This document shows, piece after piece, positions 51,379-59,878 of a stretch of DNA of 64,000 bases. The notes beneath the pieces were generated by a model. It did not search any database, was not told the origin of the DNA, and worked only from the letters and a program-made list of their open reading frames with translations. The stretch spans positions 62,001-126,000 of the forward strand of contig NZ_JBHSJJ010000015.1 of NCBI RefSeq assembly GCF_042652345.1, given 5' to 3'. This DNA comes from Negadavirga shengliensis. GTDB taxonomy: Bacteria; Bacteroidota; Bacteroidia; Cytophagales; Cyclobacteriaceae. The stretch's first letter is position 1. Each line of letters begins with the position of its first letter. Both the position numbers and the translations under genes were made by a program.

Positions 51379-51920
51379 ACAGACATATTGCCGTCGTCTT
51401 GTACCTCAGTATGATCTGTTGGGTTTCCGGATGCCAGAAAAAGGCCGGTGATTCATCCGCAACAGAATATCCCCTCCGGCAGAACGACGGGAGCCTTGCT
51501 ACCAAAGAAACAAGCCCATCCTTGAAGAAAACCGAAAAAGAAGGGTTCTATTCGGAAAAGGACGGAGAAAGTATTGTTCAGATGATTTATGCAGAAAACA
51601 ACTGCTATTATGAGTCTACGATTTCAGAAGGAGTCCGGATCAACAATTTTTTTTATCCCAAAATCCAAGATGCTTTCCTTTTTGAGGACAAGTTCTATTT
51701 GAAAGTCTCTTTTCCGGTTGACCATGCGGGAAAAGTAGCTTTCAGTCTGCCTCGGATCAGGGACTATGTGAAAACAGCTATCGAACCTGAAAAACACCAG
51801 GTTGTCATCAATGATGCCCTTGACCTGAGTCAAATTGAGTTTGAATTAACCTATCACCCCGCAGAAGGCGACACGCTGGTAAAAACAGAATATTCTTTTA
51901 TGTATGTGATTTTTGAATAA
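51363..51920 (+). CDS. Small lipoprotein, GTG start
   Basis: A 185-residue predicted lipoprotein. The GTG at 51363 (then Glu-Asn) gives a signal with hydrophobic core AVVLYLSMICWV and lipobox VSGC. A later ATG would start within the signal. The mature part has a Lys/Glu-rich linker, then a beta-rich domain (YYESTISEGVRINNFFYPK, DKFYLKVSFPVD). No family recognised. The start overlaps the mnmD end by 16 bases. The stop codon is the first of five TAA triplets in a row. Confidence 0.7.
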   Translation: MENILNRHIAVVLYLSMICWVSGCQKKAGDSSATEYPLRQNDGSLATKETSPSLKKTEKEGFYSEKDGESIVQMIYAENNCYYESTISEGVRINNFFYPKIQDAFLFEDKFYLKVSFPVDHAGKVAFSLPRIRDYVKTAIEPEKHQVVINDALDLSQIEFELTYHPAEGDTLVKTEYSFMYVIFE

Positions 51921-51941
51921 TAATAATAATAAGAAGAAGAA
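51918..51941. repeat. (TAA)5(GAA)3 microsatellite at the end of the lipoprotein gene
   Basis: Five TAA triplets (51918-51932) followed by three GAA triplets, directly joined to the MITE-like element. The first TAA is the stop codon, so five stops in frame follow each other. Confidence 0.75.
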
Positions 51942-51942
51942 G

Positions 51943-52040
51943 AGGCTGTCCCAAAAGCAAAAATTATCAGACGGAAGAAGGCCGATTCCAGGAATCAAAA
52001 ATGATTTCCGGTAGTTGATCCAACGCTTTTGAGACAACCT
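51943..52040. mobile_element. MITE-like 98-bp element with 16-bp imperfect terminal inverted repeats
   Basis: The left end AGGCTGTCCCAAAAGC (51943-51958) and right end GCTTTTGAGACAACCT (52025-52040) are inverted copies with 14 of 16 matches. No open reading frame is inside. The ends resemble those of common Bacteroidota insertion sequences (from memory). It lies between convergent genes, and the inverted ends could also form a terminator-like hairpin. Confidence 0.6.
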
Positions 52041-52071
52041 TTCCAGGCTGGGTTATCCTGATTGCTCATGG

Positions 52072-52473
52072 TCAGCTTTTCGGCTGGACCTTTCCAATGA
52101 CAATGCTGGCCATCCCGTTTCTCACGAAATGTTTACCGGTTACATCTACTTGCTCAGCGGCATGGTTTTTTAAAGACTGATAGGGCGAGGCGTTTTTATG
52201 GTCCTCAACCAAGAGATAAACTTTCCCATCCGCAGTCAAAAGCCCCATAGGCATTCCATTGTTGATGCATTTTTCAGCACATCCTTTATGCCCTTCACCT
52301 TTAGCACCCCCGGCCATGTAGCAGGAAAGATCCAATACTTCTCCGGTTACGCTGATTTCTTCCCCATCGCCATCTTTTTCATTGGCTTGGGAAGCAAAGA
52401 AAACAAAGCAGCAAAGGGCAAACAGAATCATGCCCATGCGATAATCCATTGATGTGAGTGTTACTTTTTTCAT
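52072..52473 (-). CDS. Small secreted protein with conserved Cys/His motif
   Basis: A 133-residue protein with a signal (about 12-30) and a mature OB-like beta domain: ISVTGEVLDLSCYMAGG, then GHKGCAEKCINNGMPMG and LLTADGKVYLLVEDH. The three Cys plus His pattern (C-x-n-H-x-x-C-x-x-x-C) resembles a conserved secreted family seen in Planctomycetes and Verrucomicrobia (from memory). It suggests a metal- or heme-binding or disulfide site. The long preceding peptide (MKKVTLTSMDYRMGM) makes the first Met uncertain; a start at the M near residue 9 or 13 is possible. Function unknown. Confidence 0.72.
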   Translation of the reverse strand: MKKVTLTSMDYRMGMILFALCCFVFFASQANEKDGDGEEISVTGEVLDLSCYMAGGAKGEGHKGCAEKCINNGMPMGLLTADGKVYLLVEDHKNASPYQSLKNHAAEQVDVTGKHFVRNGMASIVIGKVQPKS

Positions 52474-52556
52474 ATGAAAATTTGTTTAGAAAGACGTTCT
52501 AAAAAACAATATAGATATAATAAAAATAAATTTCAATAAAATACCCAATCAATCAA

Positions 52557-53555
52557 TTATGGGTTTAATCTGGTCAATACTTGCTTGGCTTCGTGCCATT
52601 TTAACCTCGGGCCAAACTGGCTCACTATTTTTGAGGAAGCCATGCTGGCCAGCTTCCCGCTGGACGCGAATGAATGCCCATTGGTGATGCCATACAAAAA
52701 GGCCCCGGCAAACATATCACCCGCGCCGTTACTGTCCAGGGCTTTGGTAGGATAGGGTTCAATGTCAACAAACGTATCCCCGTCGAAAATCATCGCGCCG
52801 TTTTTCCCCTGGGTAATGACAAAATATTTCGCCACCCTCTTCAATTCCTCCCTGGCTTCCATTAAATCGTCCTTTCCGGTAAAAAGCCTGGCCTCATCCT
52901 CATTTGCAAAAAGCATGTCTACGCTGTGGCCTATCAGACCATCAAAAGCGGACTTAAAATATTTGACCATCGAAGGATCGGAAAAGGTCAGGGCCACTTT
53001 GGTGCCGTTATCTTCTGCAATTTTTTTGGAATAATGCATGGCTTCTTTTCCCGATGGAGACGTGACCAGATAACCTTCCAGGTATAAGTATTCAGAATTC
53101 CTGATGGCATTTTCATTCACCTCGTTGACGGACAAATCCTGCGTAATGCCCAGGAAGGTATTCATGGTCCGCTCCGCATCCGCTGTCACCATTACGAGAC
53201 ATTTTCCCGTAATACCTTTCTCCAGCCTGTTTGCTTCCAGGTTATTGTCCACACCCGCATCTCTGAGGTCATCTACAAAAAACCTTCCCAACTCATCATC
53301 CGCTACTTTGCAACAGTAATAGGCATTGCCTCCGAACTGGCTAAGGGCTATCATGGAATTCGCAGCAGAACCGCCACACTGCATTTTGGAGGTTTTAGTT
53401 TTAATAACCCGCATCAGTTCAGTCTGCCTTTCCTCATCCACTAAGGTCATCAGTCCCTTTTCGATTCCGTGTTTGTCAAGAAAATCGTCACTGACTTCAA
53501 ACTCGATATCCACCAAGGCATTGCCGATACCCGTCACGTTGTATTTTTTTTTCAT
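52557..53555 (-). CDS. Adenosine kinase-like PfkB family sugar kinase
   Basis: Ribokinase-superfamily enzyme of 332 residues. The N-terminal block GIGNALVDIEFEVSDDFL, the GGSAANSMIALSQFGG motif and C-terminal DSNGAGDMFAGAFLYGI (catalytic Asp in GAGD) are typical. Length and pattern match the adenosine kinase-like clade of Bacteroidota, which phosphorylates adenosine to AMP in purine salvage. Ribose or fructose kinase activity cannot be excluded. The start is 23 bases after the upstream TMEM220 gene, so the two may be transcribed together. Confidence 0.9.
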   Translation of the reverse strand: MKKKYNVTGIGNALVDIEFEVSDDFLDKHGIEKGLMTLVDEERQTELMRVIKTKTSKMQCGGSAANSMIALSQFGGNAYYCCKVADDELGRFFVDDLRDAGVDNNLEANRLEKGITGKCLVMVTADAERTMNTFLGITQDLSVNEVNENAIRNSEYLYLEGYLVTSPSGKEAMHYSKKIAEDNGTKVALTFSDPSMVKYFKSAFDGLIGHSVDMLFANEDEARLFTGKDDLMEAREELKRVAKYFVITQGKNGAMIFDGDTFVDIEPYPTKALDSNGAGDMFAGAFLYGITNGHSFASSGKLASMASSKIVSQFGPRLKWHEAKQVLTRLNP

Positions 53556-53578
53556 CCTGTTGATTTATTTATGGTAAG

Positions 53579-53971
53579 CTAGTTGAGATCCTTTTTTCCT
53601 GCCAGGTACTGTTGCCTGCCGACAATCGCCGCTAACGCAGATACGACCGCCATAATCACCAATCCAAAAAACTCCCGGTTGATCTCCATCTGTTCGGTTT
53701 TCATGGTCAGGTCTTTTTGTGCCCATTCTTGAGAAATCCATCCCCCGATATTCTCCGGCCAAAAAAACATCGCCACAATAAGATAACCAAAAGTCAATAC
53801 TACCAGTATTCGAATAGGAAAAAATCCGAAAGCTCCCAGCCCCGACATGGTTGCTGCCAAAAGATATGCCGGTACCCACCACTCGGGATCCGGATCATTC
53901 AGTTGCAGGTAAGCAAACAGCAGAAAAAGTAAAGCCCAAACGCCAAAAAAAACTTTCCATGATTTATTCAT
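53579..53971 (-). CDS. TMEM220 family membrane protein
   Basis: A 130-residue protein with four membrane segments (about 8-22, 32-50, 55-70 and 103-120). The signature LQLNDPDPEWW in the first loop identifies TMEM220, a conserved family with homologues in animals but no known function. A short charged loop (QEWAQKDLTMKTEQM) precedes the last helix. Probably in one transcript with the adenosine kinase gene. Confidence 0.88.
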   Translation of the reverse strand: MNKSWKVFFGVWALLFLLFAYLQLNDPDPEWWVPAYLLAATMSGLGAFGFFPIRILVVLTFGYLIVAMFFWPENIGGWISQEWAQKDLTMKTEQMEINREFFGLVIMAVVSALAAIVGRQQYLAGKKDLN

Positions 53972-54076
53972 ATGTATCAGATTTAGGAATAAACTTCATT
54001 TCAAGACTCACTCTTTGTCATAATTGGTAAACAGAATCATTCCGTTGTTAAGCCAGTCCTGGGTCGTTATCAGCGG

Positions 54077-55453
54077 TCAAGCCCCTTGGACCTGCTTTAA
54101 TATCAGCCCATACACATCTGTCGGCTCCATGTCTGTACCGCTTATCAGATCTTGGTTTTTGGTAGCCAGCAACGGCCAATCCAGCACACTCTCATTGATC
54201 CTACCATGAGATCCCTTCACCAAACGGGCATCCAAGGGGATTACATCCATCAGGTACCTGAAGCCCAATTTTTTCTGCAACAGTTTCCAACCGATCTTAG
54301 CTTTTAAAAATTTGATCTCCGGATCAGCAAACATCTCCACGGGATCATATCCCGGCTTTCTGTGGATATCCACCGTCCTGGCATAATCTGGGGCTTTTAT
54401 ATCATCCAGCCAGTAGTAATAGGTAAACCAGGAATTTTTATCCGCGACAGCTACCAGCTCTCCGGCTCTTCCGTGATCAAGGTGAAATGCTTTCTTCCCC
54501 TCCTCATCCAAAACCTTTTCTATCCCCGGGGTCCCTTCCAAGAGGGCCTTAACCGCGGGCAGGTCATTCTTATCTTTCACATACACATGTGCCAATTGAT
54601 GGTCCGCCACAGCAAATGCCCTGCAGGTACCCGCATCCAACGTCTCCAGCCCCAGTTCATTTTTTACCTGAATATAACCTTCTTTTCTCAATATCCTGTT
54701 GATATGGACCGGATGATGCACAGAAGTAATGGCGTATTCGGAAAGCAGGATGACTTCTGCGCCTCGGTGCTCATAATATTTGATGAGGTTTTCGCACAAC
54801 GCGTCAATTTCACGCAGGTCTTTGCTGATTTTTCCGAAATCAATCCCATGCTTCTGCAGGCCATAATCCAAATGCGGCAGATAGATAAAGGTAAGGGTCG
54901 GGTCGTGCCACTCATCCACTTTGATGGAAGCATCGGCGATCCATTTACTCGAAGCGATGTTGGCATTGGGGCCCCAGAATGAAAACAAAGGAAACTGTCC
55001 CAGTTCCTGCTGAAGCCTGTCCCTTAAATCCATGGGCTGGGAATGAACATCCGGTAATTTCCTGCCATCAGAAGGATATAGGGGTCTAGGCGTCACGGCA
55101 TAATCCACGTCTGAGTACATATTGTACCACCAAAACATATTGGCGCAGGTAAATCCCGGATCAGCGGCACGCAATTCATCCCAGATTTTGGGCGATTGCA
55201 CCAGGTGGTTGGACTGGCGCCAGAATTTGACTTCGCATTCATCCCTAAAGTACCAGCCATTCCCCACAATGCCGTTTTCGGAAGGCCATCTTCCTGTGAG
55301 GTAGACCGATTGTGATGAACAGGTTACCGCGGGCAGTACCGGCTTCACATGAGCCAACTTCCCCTCATCCACCCACTTTTTCAAAAAAGGTGTATGTTCA
55401 CCCAAAAGCCTGGGCGACAAAGCAACTACATTAAGTACAACCGTTTTTTTCAT
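54077..55453 (-). CDS. eboF: EboF-like alkaline phosphatase/nucleotide pyrophosphatase family protein
   Basis: Phosphodiesterase/phosphatase-superfamily enzyme of 458 residues from MKKTVVLNVVAL. Metal/nucleophile region: PAVTCSSQSVYLTGRWPSENG (Thr/Ser nucleophile in TCSSQS), then the WHDPTLTFIYLPHLDYG block with metal Asp/His, EVILLSEYAITSVHHP and HLDHGRAGELVAV as later ligand blocks. No signal peptide is evident. The preferred start overlaps the stop of eboE by four bases (ATGA), so the genes are coupled. The earlier Met at 55474 is inside eboE. Last gene of the ebo operon; in other bacteria the cluster is linked to periplasmic delivery of a precursor. Its own substrate is unknown. Confidence 0.88.
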   Translation of the reverse strand: MKKTVVLNVVALSPRLLGEHTPFLKKWVDEGKLAHVKPVLPAVTCSSQSVYLTGRWPSENGIVGNGWYFRDECEVKFWRQSNHLVQSPKIWDELRAADPGFTCANMFWWYNMYSDVDYAVTPRPLYPSDGRKLPDVHSQPMDLRDRLQQELGQFPLFSFWGPNANIASSKWIADASIKVDEWHDPTLTFIYLPHLDYGLQKHGIDFGKISKDLREIDALCENLIKYYEHRGAEVILLSEYAITSVHHPVHINRILRKEGYIQVKNELGLETLDAGTCRAFAVADHQLAHVYVKDKNDLPAVKALLEGTPGIEKVLDEEGKKAFHLDHGRAGELVAVADKNSWFTYYYWLDDIKAPDYARTVDIHRKPGYDPVEMFADPEIKFLKAKIGWKLLQKKLGFRYLMDVIPLDARLVKGSHGRINESVLDWPLLATKNQDLISGTDMEPTDVYGLILKQVQGA

Positions 55454-56658
55454 GGCAGTTTTGATTTTACCCATTCCAGCTCCCGGCTGATATCTCCTTC
55501 CAAAGTCCGGTGCATATCATGGGGAAGGACTTCCCAAGTATATGTCTCCACTTCTAAATGAGCCGTAAATGCATGACTACAATTTAGCTCCAACACCTTC
55601 AATATATCGGACTGGGTAGACTGTAACAATCCATAAGAATCCACGAATACCGGAACATGAAAATGTATCCTCCATTCCCCGTCATCGGTATCGGCCAGGT
55701 TAACCAAAGCATCCGGCAAATCGGGGTAAGAAGTCAATGTGCCTTCCTGGTTCCTTCCTATCACTTGATGGAGGTAGGTAGATTCCACAAAGGGAAGGAG
55801 GGCTCTCTCCACGTCTTTCCTTTTCTTTTTATCCTGTGGGATTTTCACTTTCAGTGCCGCACTGATTTGTATTTTCCCGGTTTTTATCCCTTCTCTCTCA
55901 AATGCCGCCACCACCGCGCCATGGTCCTCATACGCCACCGCAAAATGACAGACATCATAACAAACGCGGATATGTTCCTTCACCACAGCGGCTGCTTCCG
56001 TTTCGGGCAAGCCCAGTTGTTCAAAAAGCACCGTTGTCCCCAAGGGAATGAGCCACTCTTTAAAAAAATCAATGACTTCTCCGGCATTCTCCAATAATCC
56101 ATCGGGTTCCGGCTCAATGTCTAAATGCAATACCTGACCCGTTGTGGCTTTGATCTTATGCAGATGCTGAACCACCTCCAACAAATGCTCACAGGATTTC
56201 CTCTTCACAGCTTCTATGGCTTTTTCTCCATGATGCCAATGCCTGTACGTCAAGGGTGAAGTGGAGATCCCTCCATCCATTCCCTCCGGCAGCAGCTGGG
56301 CGAGAATATCAAATAACCTCAGGGTATAGGCCAGCCTCTCCGGAGTAGTCCAGTCTGGGTGATGGACCTCATCCTTCACCACTTGTCTGTGAAACCCGCC
56401 AAAAGGAAACCCATTAAACGTGAAAACATAGCATTGCTCTTCTTCCAGCCAGCGTTTGAACTCACCTAGGTTATCCCCTCGGAGGAGTCCGACACTGGCT
56501 TCATCAGAAAGCCTCAACCCGATGGCAAAAGCCCCGTCCGGAGAAACGTTTTTTTTGATGTTGGGCACATATTTTTTTAAATTGTCAAAAGTGGCTTCCC
56601 AGCTCTCCCCTGGATGGATATTGGTACAGTAGGTCAGGTGGACATTTGCAATCTGCAT
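55450..56658 (-). CDS. eboE: Metabolite traffic protein EboE (TIM barrel)
   Basis: A 402-residue xylose-isomerase-like TIM-barrel protein, recognised as EboE from its start (MQIANVHLTYCTNIHPGESW) and the blocks TFNGFPFGGFHRQVVKDEVH, HLDIEPEPDGLLEN, RVCYDVCHFAVAYED and FVDSYGLLQSTQSDILKVL. Conserved acidic and histidine residues suggest a metal site, so it may be a real isomerase/epimerase, though no reaction is known. It is the fifth gene of a six-gene ebo set; eboF overlaps its end by four bases and eboD ends 54 bases upstream. Confidence 0.9.
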   Translation of the reverse strand: MQIANVHLTYCTNIHPGESWEATFDNLKKYVPNIKKNVSPDGAFAIGLRLSDEASVGLLRGDNLGEFKRWLEEEQCYVFTFNGFPFGGFHRQVVKDEVHHPDWTTPERLAYTLRLFDILAQLLPEGMDGGISTSPLTYRHWHHGEKAIEAVKRKSCEHLLEVVQHLHKIKATTGQVLHLDIEPEPDGLLENAGEVIDFFKEWLIPLGTTVLFEQLGLPETEAAAVVKEHIRVCYDVCHFAVAYEDHGAVVAAFEREGIKTGKIQISAALKVKIPQDKKKRKDVERALLPFVESTYLHQVIGRNQEGTLTSYPDLPDALVNLADTDDGEWRIHFHVPVFVDSYGLLQSTQSDILKVLELNCSHAFTAHLEVETYTWEVLPHDMHRTLEGDISRELEWVKSKLP

Positions 56659-56712
56659 TTAAGGCGAATTTGTTATGTGGAATATGGTAATTTAAAATAA
56701 GGACAAAATCTA

Positions 56713-57873
56713 TCAGGCATTTTGACCTTCAAGTTGAAAACTTTTTAGTCTCTCCACAGCTTCAAGAATAAGATTCTTGTCCATTTTATGTACTTCTACA
56801 CCCTTTCCTATCTTTTCCAATAAGGTGATGGTCAGCTCCCCCCCCAGATGTTCCCTGAATTCCTCCAAGCCTGCTAATAAAGCGTCACCCGAAAGATCCG
56901 GTACATAAAGTTCAAAACCCAACTGTTTGGTAAGTTGCAACACCCTGTACATTTCGCTCTCGGTAATCATCCCTATAAGATGGGAATAAGCTGTATCCAG
57001 CGCGATGCCGATCGCTACAGCCTCCCCATGACGGACACTGTATTGACTTAAATGCTCCAGTTTGTGAGCAGCCCAATGACCAAAATCCAAGGGCCTTGAT
57101 GAACCTGTTTCAAAAGGATCCTTCCCTGCAATGTGGTCAAGGTGCATTTGGGCACACCTGTATATCAATTCATCCATTGCAGGATGATTTTTATCCATTA
57201 ATGCCGCAGCATGATTTTCTATCCATTCAAAGAAACCTGCGTCTTTTATCAAAGCCACCTTTATCGCCTCGGAAATCCCCGATCTCCAATCCCTTGGTTC
57301 CAGTGTCTTTAAAAACGTGCTGTCATTGATCACCGCATATGGGGGAGCAAAGGTGCCTAGAAAGTTCTTTTTCCCGAAAGCATTGATGCCGTTTTTGACG
57401 CCTACCCCTGAATCGTTCTGAGACAGTACCGTGGTAGGCACCCGAATGTGTCTGATGCCCCTGTGCGCAATGGCTGCGGCGAAGCCTACCATATCCAACA
57501 CAGCGCCACCGCCCACGGCAACTATATAAGAATGCCGGTCTATTCCAAACTCGTGCGTAGCGTCGAGAACCTGCTGCAATATGCCCTGATCGTTTTTGAC
57601 CCGCTCGCCACCTGGTACAATCAGCGGCGACGCACAAAGGGTAAAAATGGCTTTGTAGGTGTCAGCGTAAGCGCGGATTTTCTCTTCAAGATCAGGGTGT
57701 GCATTTACCAAGCCCTCGTCCAACACAAAATACACCTTGGTTTTTTTTCCGGCTCCGATGGTTTCTGCAAGCAGCGTGTTTTCAGTATCAAACAGGTTTT
57801 CGGTAAAAAATACCGAGTACCTGAAAGGAACCTGAAAAGCCTGTTCTATCGATTTGTGCTTAATTTTTTTCAT
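56713..57873 (-). CDS. eboD: 3-dehydroquinate synthase-like protein EboD
   Basis: Sugar phosphate cyclase family, 386 residues. NAD-binding region YIVAVGGGAVLDMVGF (about 135-150) and metal ligands in LDFGHWAAHKLEHLSQY and the following HGEAVAIGI are clear, as in AroB, so it can be catalytically active. The AroB NLVGAF block reads KKNFLGTFAP here. In ebo clusters this member is taken to make a cyclitol-type product or a different cyclisation; a housekeeping aroB elsewhere would support a non-shikimate role. Gap of 54 bases to eboE and 82 to eboC. Confidence 0.9.
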   Translation of the reverse strand: MKKIKHKSIEQAFQVPFRYSVFFTENLFDTENTLLAETIGAGKKTKVYFVLDEGLVNAHPDLEEKIRAYADTYKAIFTLCASPLIVPGGERVKNDQGILQQVLDATHEFGIDRHSYIVAVGGGAVLDMVGFAAAIAHRGIRHIRVPTTVLSQNDSGVGVKNGINAFGKKNFLGTFAPPYAVINDSTFLKTLEPRDWRSGISEAIKVALIKDAGFFEWIENHAAALMDKNHPAMDELIYRCAQMHLDHIAGKDPFETGSSRPLDFGHWAAHKLEHLSQYSVRHGEAVAIGIALDTAYSHLIGMITESEMYRVLQLTKQLGFELYVPDLSGDALLAGLEEFREHLGGELTITLLEKIGKGVEVHKMDKNLILEAVERLKSFQLEGQNA

Positions 57874-57955
57874 TTCATTTTTACTCCCCGCTTAAGGGCG
57901 CACGATTTTTATATAATCTTTTACTCTCTATAGTCATAAACCCCTTTTATGCCCA

Positions 57956-58855
57956 CTAGGTTACAGCAAACACCTTCGCCAACTTCAATGAAAGCGGTAA
58001 CAGTAGAAGAATACACAACCCGACCACCCAGCCCGAAAAGGCAGAGGCAAGTGTGGCATTCAATATGATCAAAGCCAAAACAGCGGCCTTTACTGCTTTC
58101 CCGATTAACGACGGTTCCTGAAACTTCAGCGCTCTCCACAAGGGCGGGAAAATAAAATAGACCAGTAAAATTAGGAAAGGAAGGCTTTCCCACCAATTTT
58201 CATAGTGAATAAAAGACAAAATAAAAATAGCAGTCACGATAAGCAGATAAATGAACATGCCCCCCTGAAGGGCGCTTTTGTTTTTGCCGTGCACTTCCCC
58301 CCTGCTAACCATGGTTATCGCTGCCACGTAAAACAGTGGGATCAGTCCCAGGTACCAGTATTTCCCGATCATTTCCGGAATAACACTGACGCCGAGAAGT
58401 AGATTCCCTGCCCTGCATAGTCCCATATTAATGGGGCCAAAAATTAACTGGTGCTTTCCCCAGGCATCATACAGTACGGCGAGCAAAGCTATGGATATAG
58501 CGATCCAACCGCTGAATGCATTGACCATCCATGCGGCAAGTACCCCCATAAGCATCAATCCAAAGGCCATCCATCCCGCGCTGGTGACGGTAGCCTGGCC
58601 ACTGGGTATGGGGCGTTCCGGTCTTTCTTTGGCATCCAGCTCCGCATCAAAAACATCGTTAAAAGCTACGCCTCCTCCGTATAAGCCGATTGTAGAAAGC
58701 ATCAACCACAAGAGGGAAAAAAACCAATAGGTGTCCTCCATGGGATAAAGGAGCCACACAGCTCCCGAAACCGAAAAACCTGCCAGAATATCAGCTATTG
58801 CCGTCACGATGTTGGCCGGCCTGGTAAGCCGGACATGCGCCTTCAATTTCCCCAT
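57956..58855 (-). CDS. eboC: UbiA-like prenyltransferase EboC
   Basis: Polytopic membrane protein of 299 residues with about eight or nine helices. The first aspartate-rich motif FNDVFDAELDAKERPERPIPSG (shown as NDVFDAELDAKE) near residue 65-75 is the UbiA prenyl-diphosphate site; a second, AVLYDAWGKH, occurs near 135-145. It would attach an isoprenoid group to an acceptor in the membrane, but the EboC acceptor is not known. It starts 8 bases after eboB and is in the same transcript. Confidence 0.9.
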   Translation of the reverse strand: MGKLKAHVRLTRPANIVTAIADILAGFSVSGAVWLLYPMEDTYWFFSLLWLMLSTIGLYGGGVAFNDVFDAELDAKERPERPIPSGQATVTSAGWMAFGLMLMGVLAAWMVNAFSGWIAISIALLAVLYDAWGKHQLIFGPINMGLCRAGNLLLGVSVIPEMIGKYWYLGLIPLFYVAAITMVSRGEVHGKNKSALQGGMFIYLLIVTAIFILSFIHYENWWESLPFLILLVYFIFPPLWRALKFQEPSLIGKAVKAAVLALIILNATLASAFSGWVVGLCILLLLPLSLKLAKVFAVT

Positions 58856-58863
58856 TTAACCAA

Positions 58864-59775
58864 TCAGTTCTCCACCGCTCCTGAAGCTCCTTTTTCCACT
58901 CTGGGTGTCTGCCCACCGCGAAGTACCGTGCTTCCCCCATGTTTTTTGGTCTGATCTATAGGTTCTCTTTCCAGCCAGTCCCTTTCTTCCATTTGTCCAC
59001 TCTGGCCATAGGCGGTAAGGGCGTTTTGATAACAGGTAAGCCGGATATGCTCCTCGGGAATTCCTTTTTTCCGCATCAAATCCGCCGTCTTTGGCACCGC
59101 GAGCGGATCGCTGATACCCCAGTCAGCGGCGCTGTCTATGATGATCCTTTCGGGACCGTATTTTTTGACAACTTCCACCATCCTTTCACTGCCCATTTTT
59201 GTATGGGGATAAATGGTAAATGCTGCCCAATAGCCTCTATCCAAAACCTCTTCTACCGTCTCCTCATTATTATGGTCCACGATCACCATGCCCGGATCGA
59301 GGCCGTGCTCTTCACTGACGTCCATGCTTTTGGTGGTTCCTTTTTTCTTGTCTCTATGGGGCGTATGAATCATTACAGGCAAACTTACTTCCTTAGCAAG
59401 CTCCAACTGCAGGCGGTAAAATCTATCCTCAGCTTCCGTCTGGTCATCGTATCCGATTTCACCGATGGCTACCACCCCCTCCTTGCCCACATATAAGGGC
59501 AAAAGCTCCATGACTTCCTCAGCAAGAGGGACATTGTTGGCCTCTTTGGAATTCAATCCTATTGTGCAATAGTGGACAATGCCAAATTGCTTTGCCCGGA
59601 ATCTTTCCCAACCCACCAGACTGCTAAAATAATCCTGAAAACTACCGACTTTGGTACGGGGCTGTCCCAGCCAAAAGGCCGGCTCGATGATGGCGACAAT
59701 TCCTGCCTTTTGCATCGCCTCATAATCGTCCGTTGTCCTGGAAGTGACATGTATATGGGGATCAATGTACATCAT
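58864..59775 (-). CDS. eboB: TatD family hydrolase EboB
   Basis: Metal-dependent hydrolase of 303 residues from the amidohydrolase superfamily. The first metal motif DPHIHVTS (H-x-H, residues 6-8) is present, later GEIGYDDQTEAE with a Glu ligand, MIHTPHRDK with His, IVDHNNEE with Asp/His, and IIDSAADWGISDP with the final Asp. Unlike ordinary TatD DNases its C-terminus has a long charged tail. The ebo context points to a metabolic rather than a nuclease role. It is separated from eboA by 103 bases with a hairpin. Confidence 0.9.
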   Translation of the reverse strand: MMYIDPHIHVTSRTTDDYEAMQKAGIVAIIEPAFWLGQPRTKVGSFQDYFSSLVGWERFRAKQFGIVHYCTIGLNSKEANNVPLAEEVMELLPLYVGKEGVVAIGEIGYDDQTEAEDRFYRLQLELAKEVSLPVMIHTPHRDKKKGTTKSMDVSEEHGLDPGMVIVDHNNEETVEEVLDRGYWAAFTIYPHTKMGSERMVEVVKKYGPERIIIDSAADWGISDPLAVPKTADLMRKKGIPEEHIRLTCYQNALTAYGQSGQMEERDWLEREPIDQTKKHGGSTVLRGGQTPRVEKGASGAVEN

Positions 59776-59837
59776 AACTACTGTATTTTTAAGGCTAACC
59801 TAAATATATTATTCTTCAATTCAAAAGCATTCTTGAT

Positions 59838-59869
59838 GGCCGGGGTTTCCCATTTTCTGAAAACCGGCC
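59838..59869 (-). other. Hairpin in the eboA-eboB gap
   Basis: GGCCGG (59838-59843) pairs with CCGGCC (59864-59869), extended by a TTT/AAA pairing beyond a 2-base bulge. No T run follows, so it is unlikely to terminate fully. It may set the ratio of eboA to the later genes. Confidence 0.45.
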
Positions 59870-59878
59870 AGCGGGTCA

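Noticed and set aside
56713..57873. Annotating EboD simply as the housekeeping aroB
   Set aside because: Its position in a full ebo set and its changed motif make the special role more likely; a genome-wide check for another aroB would decide.
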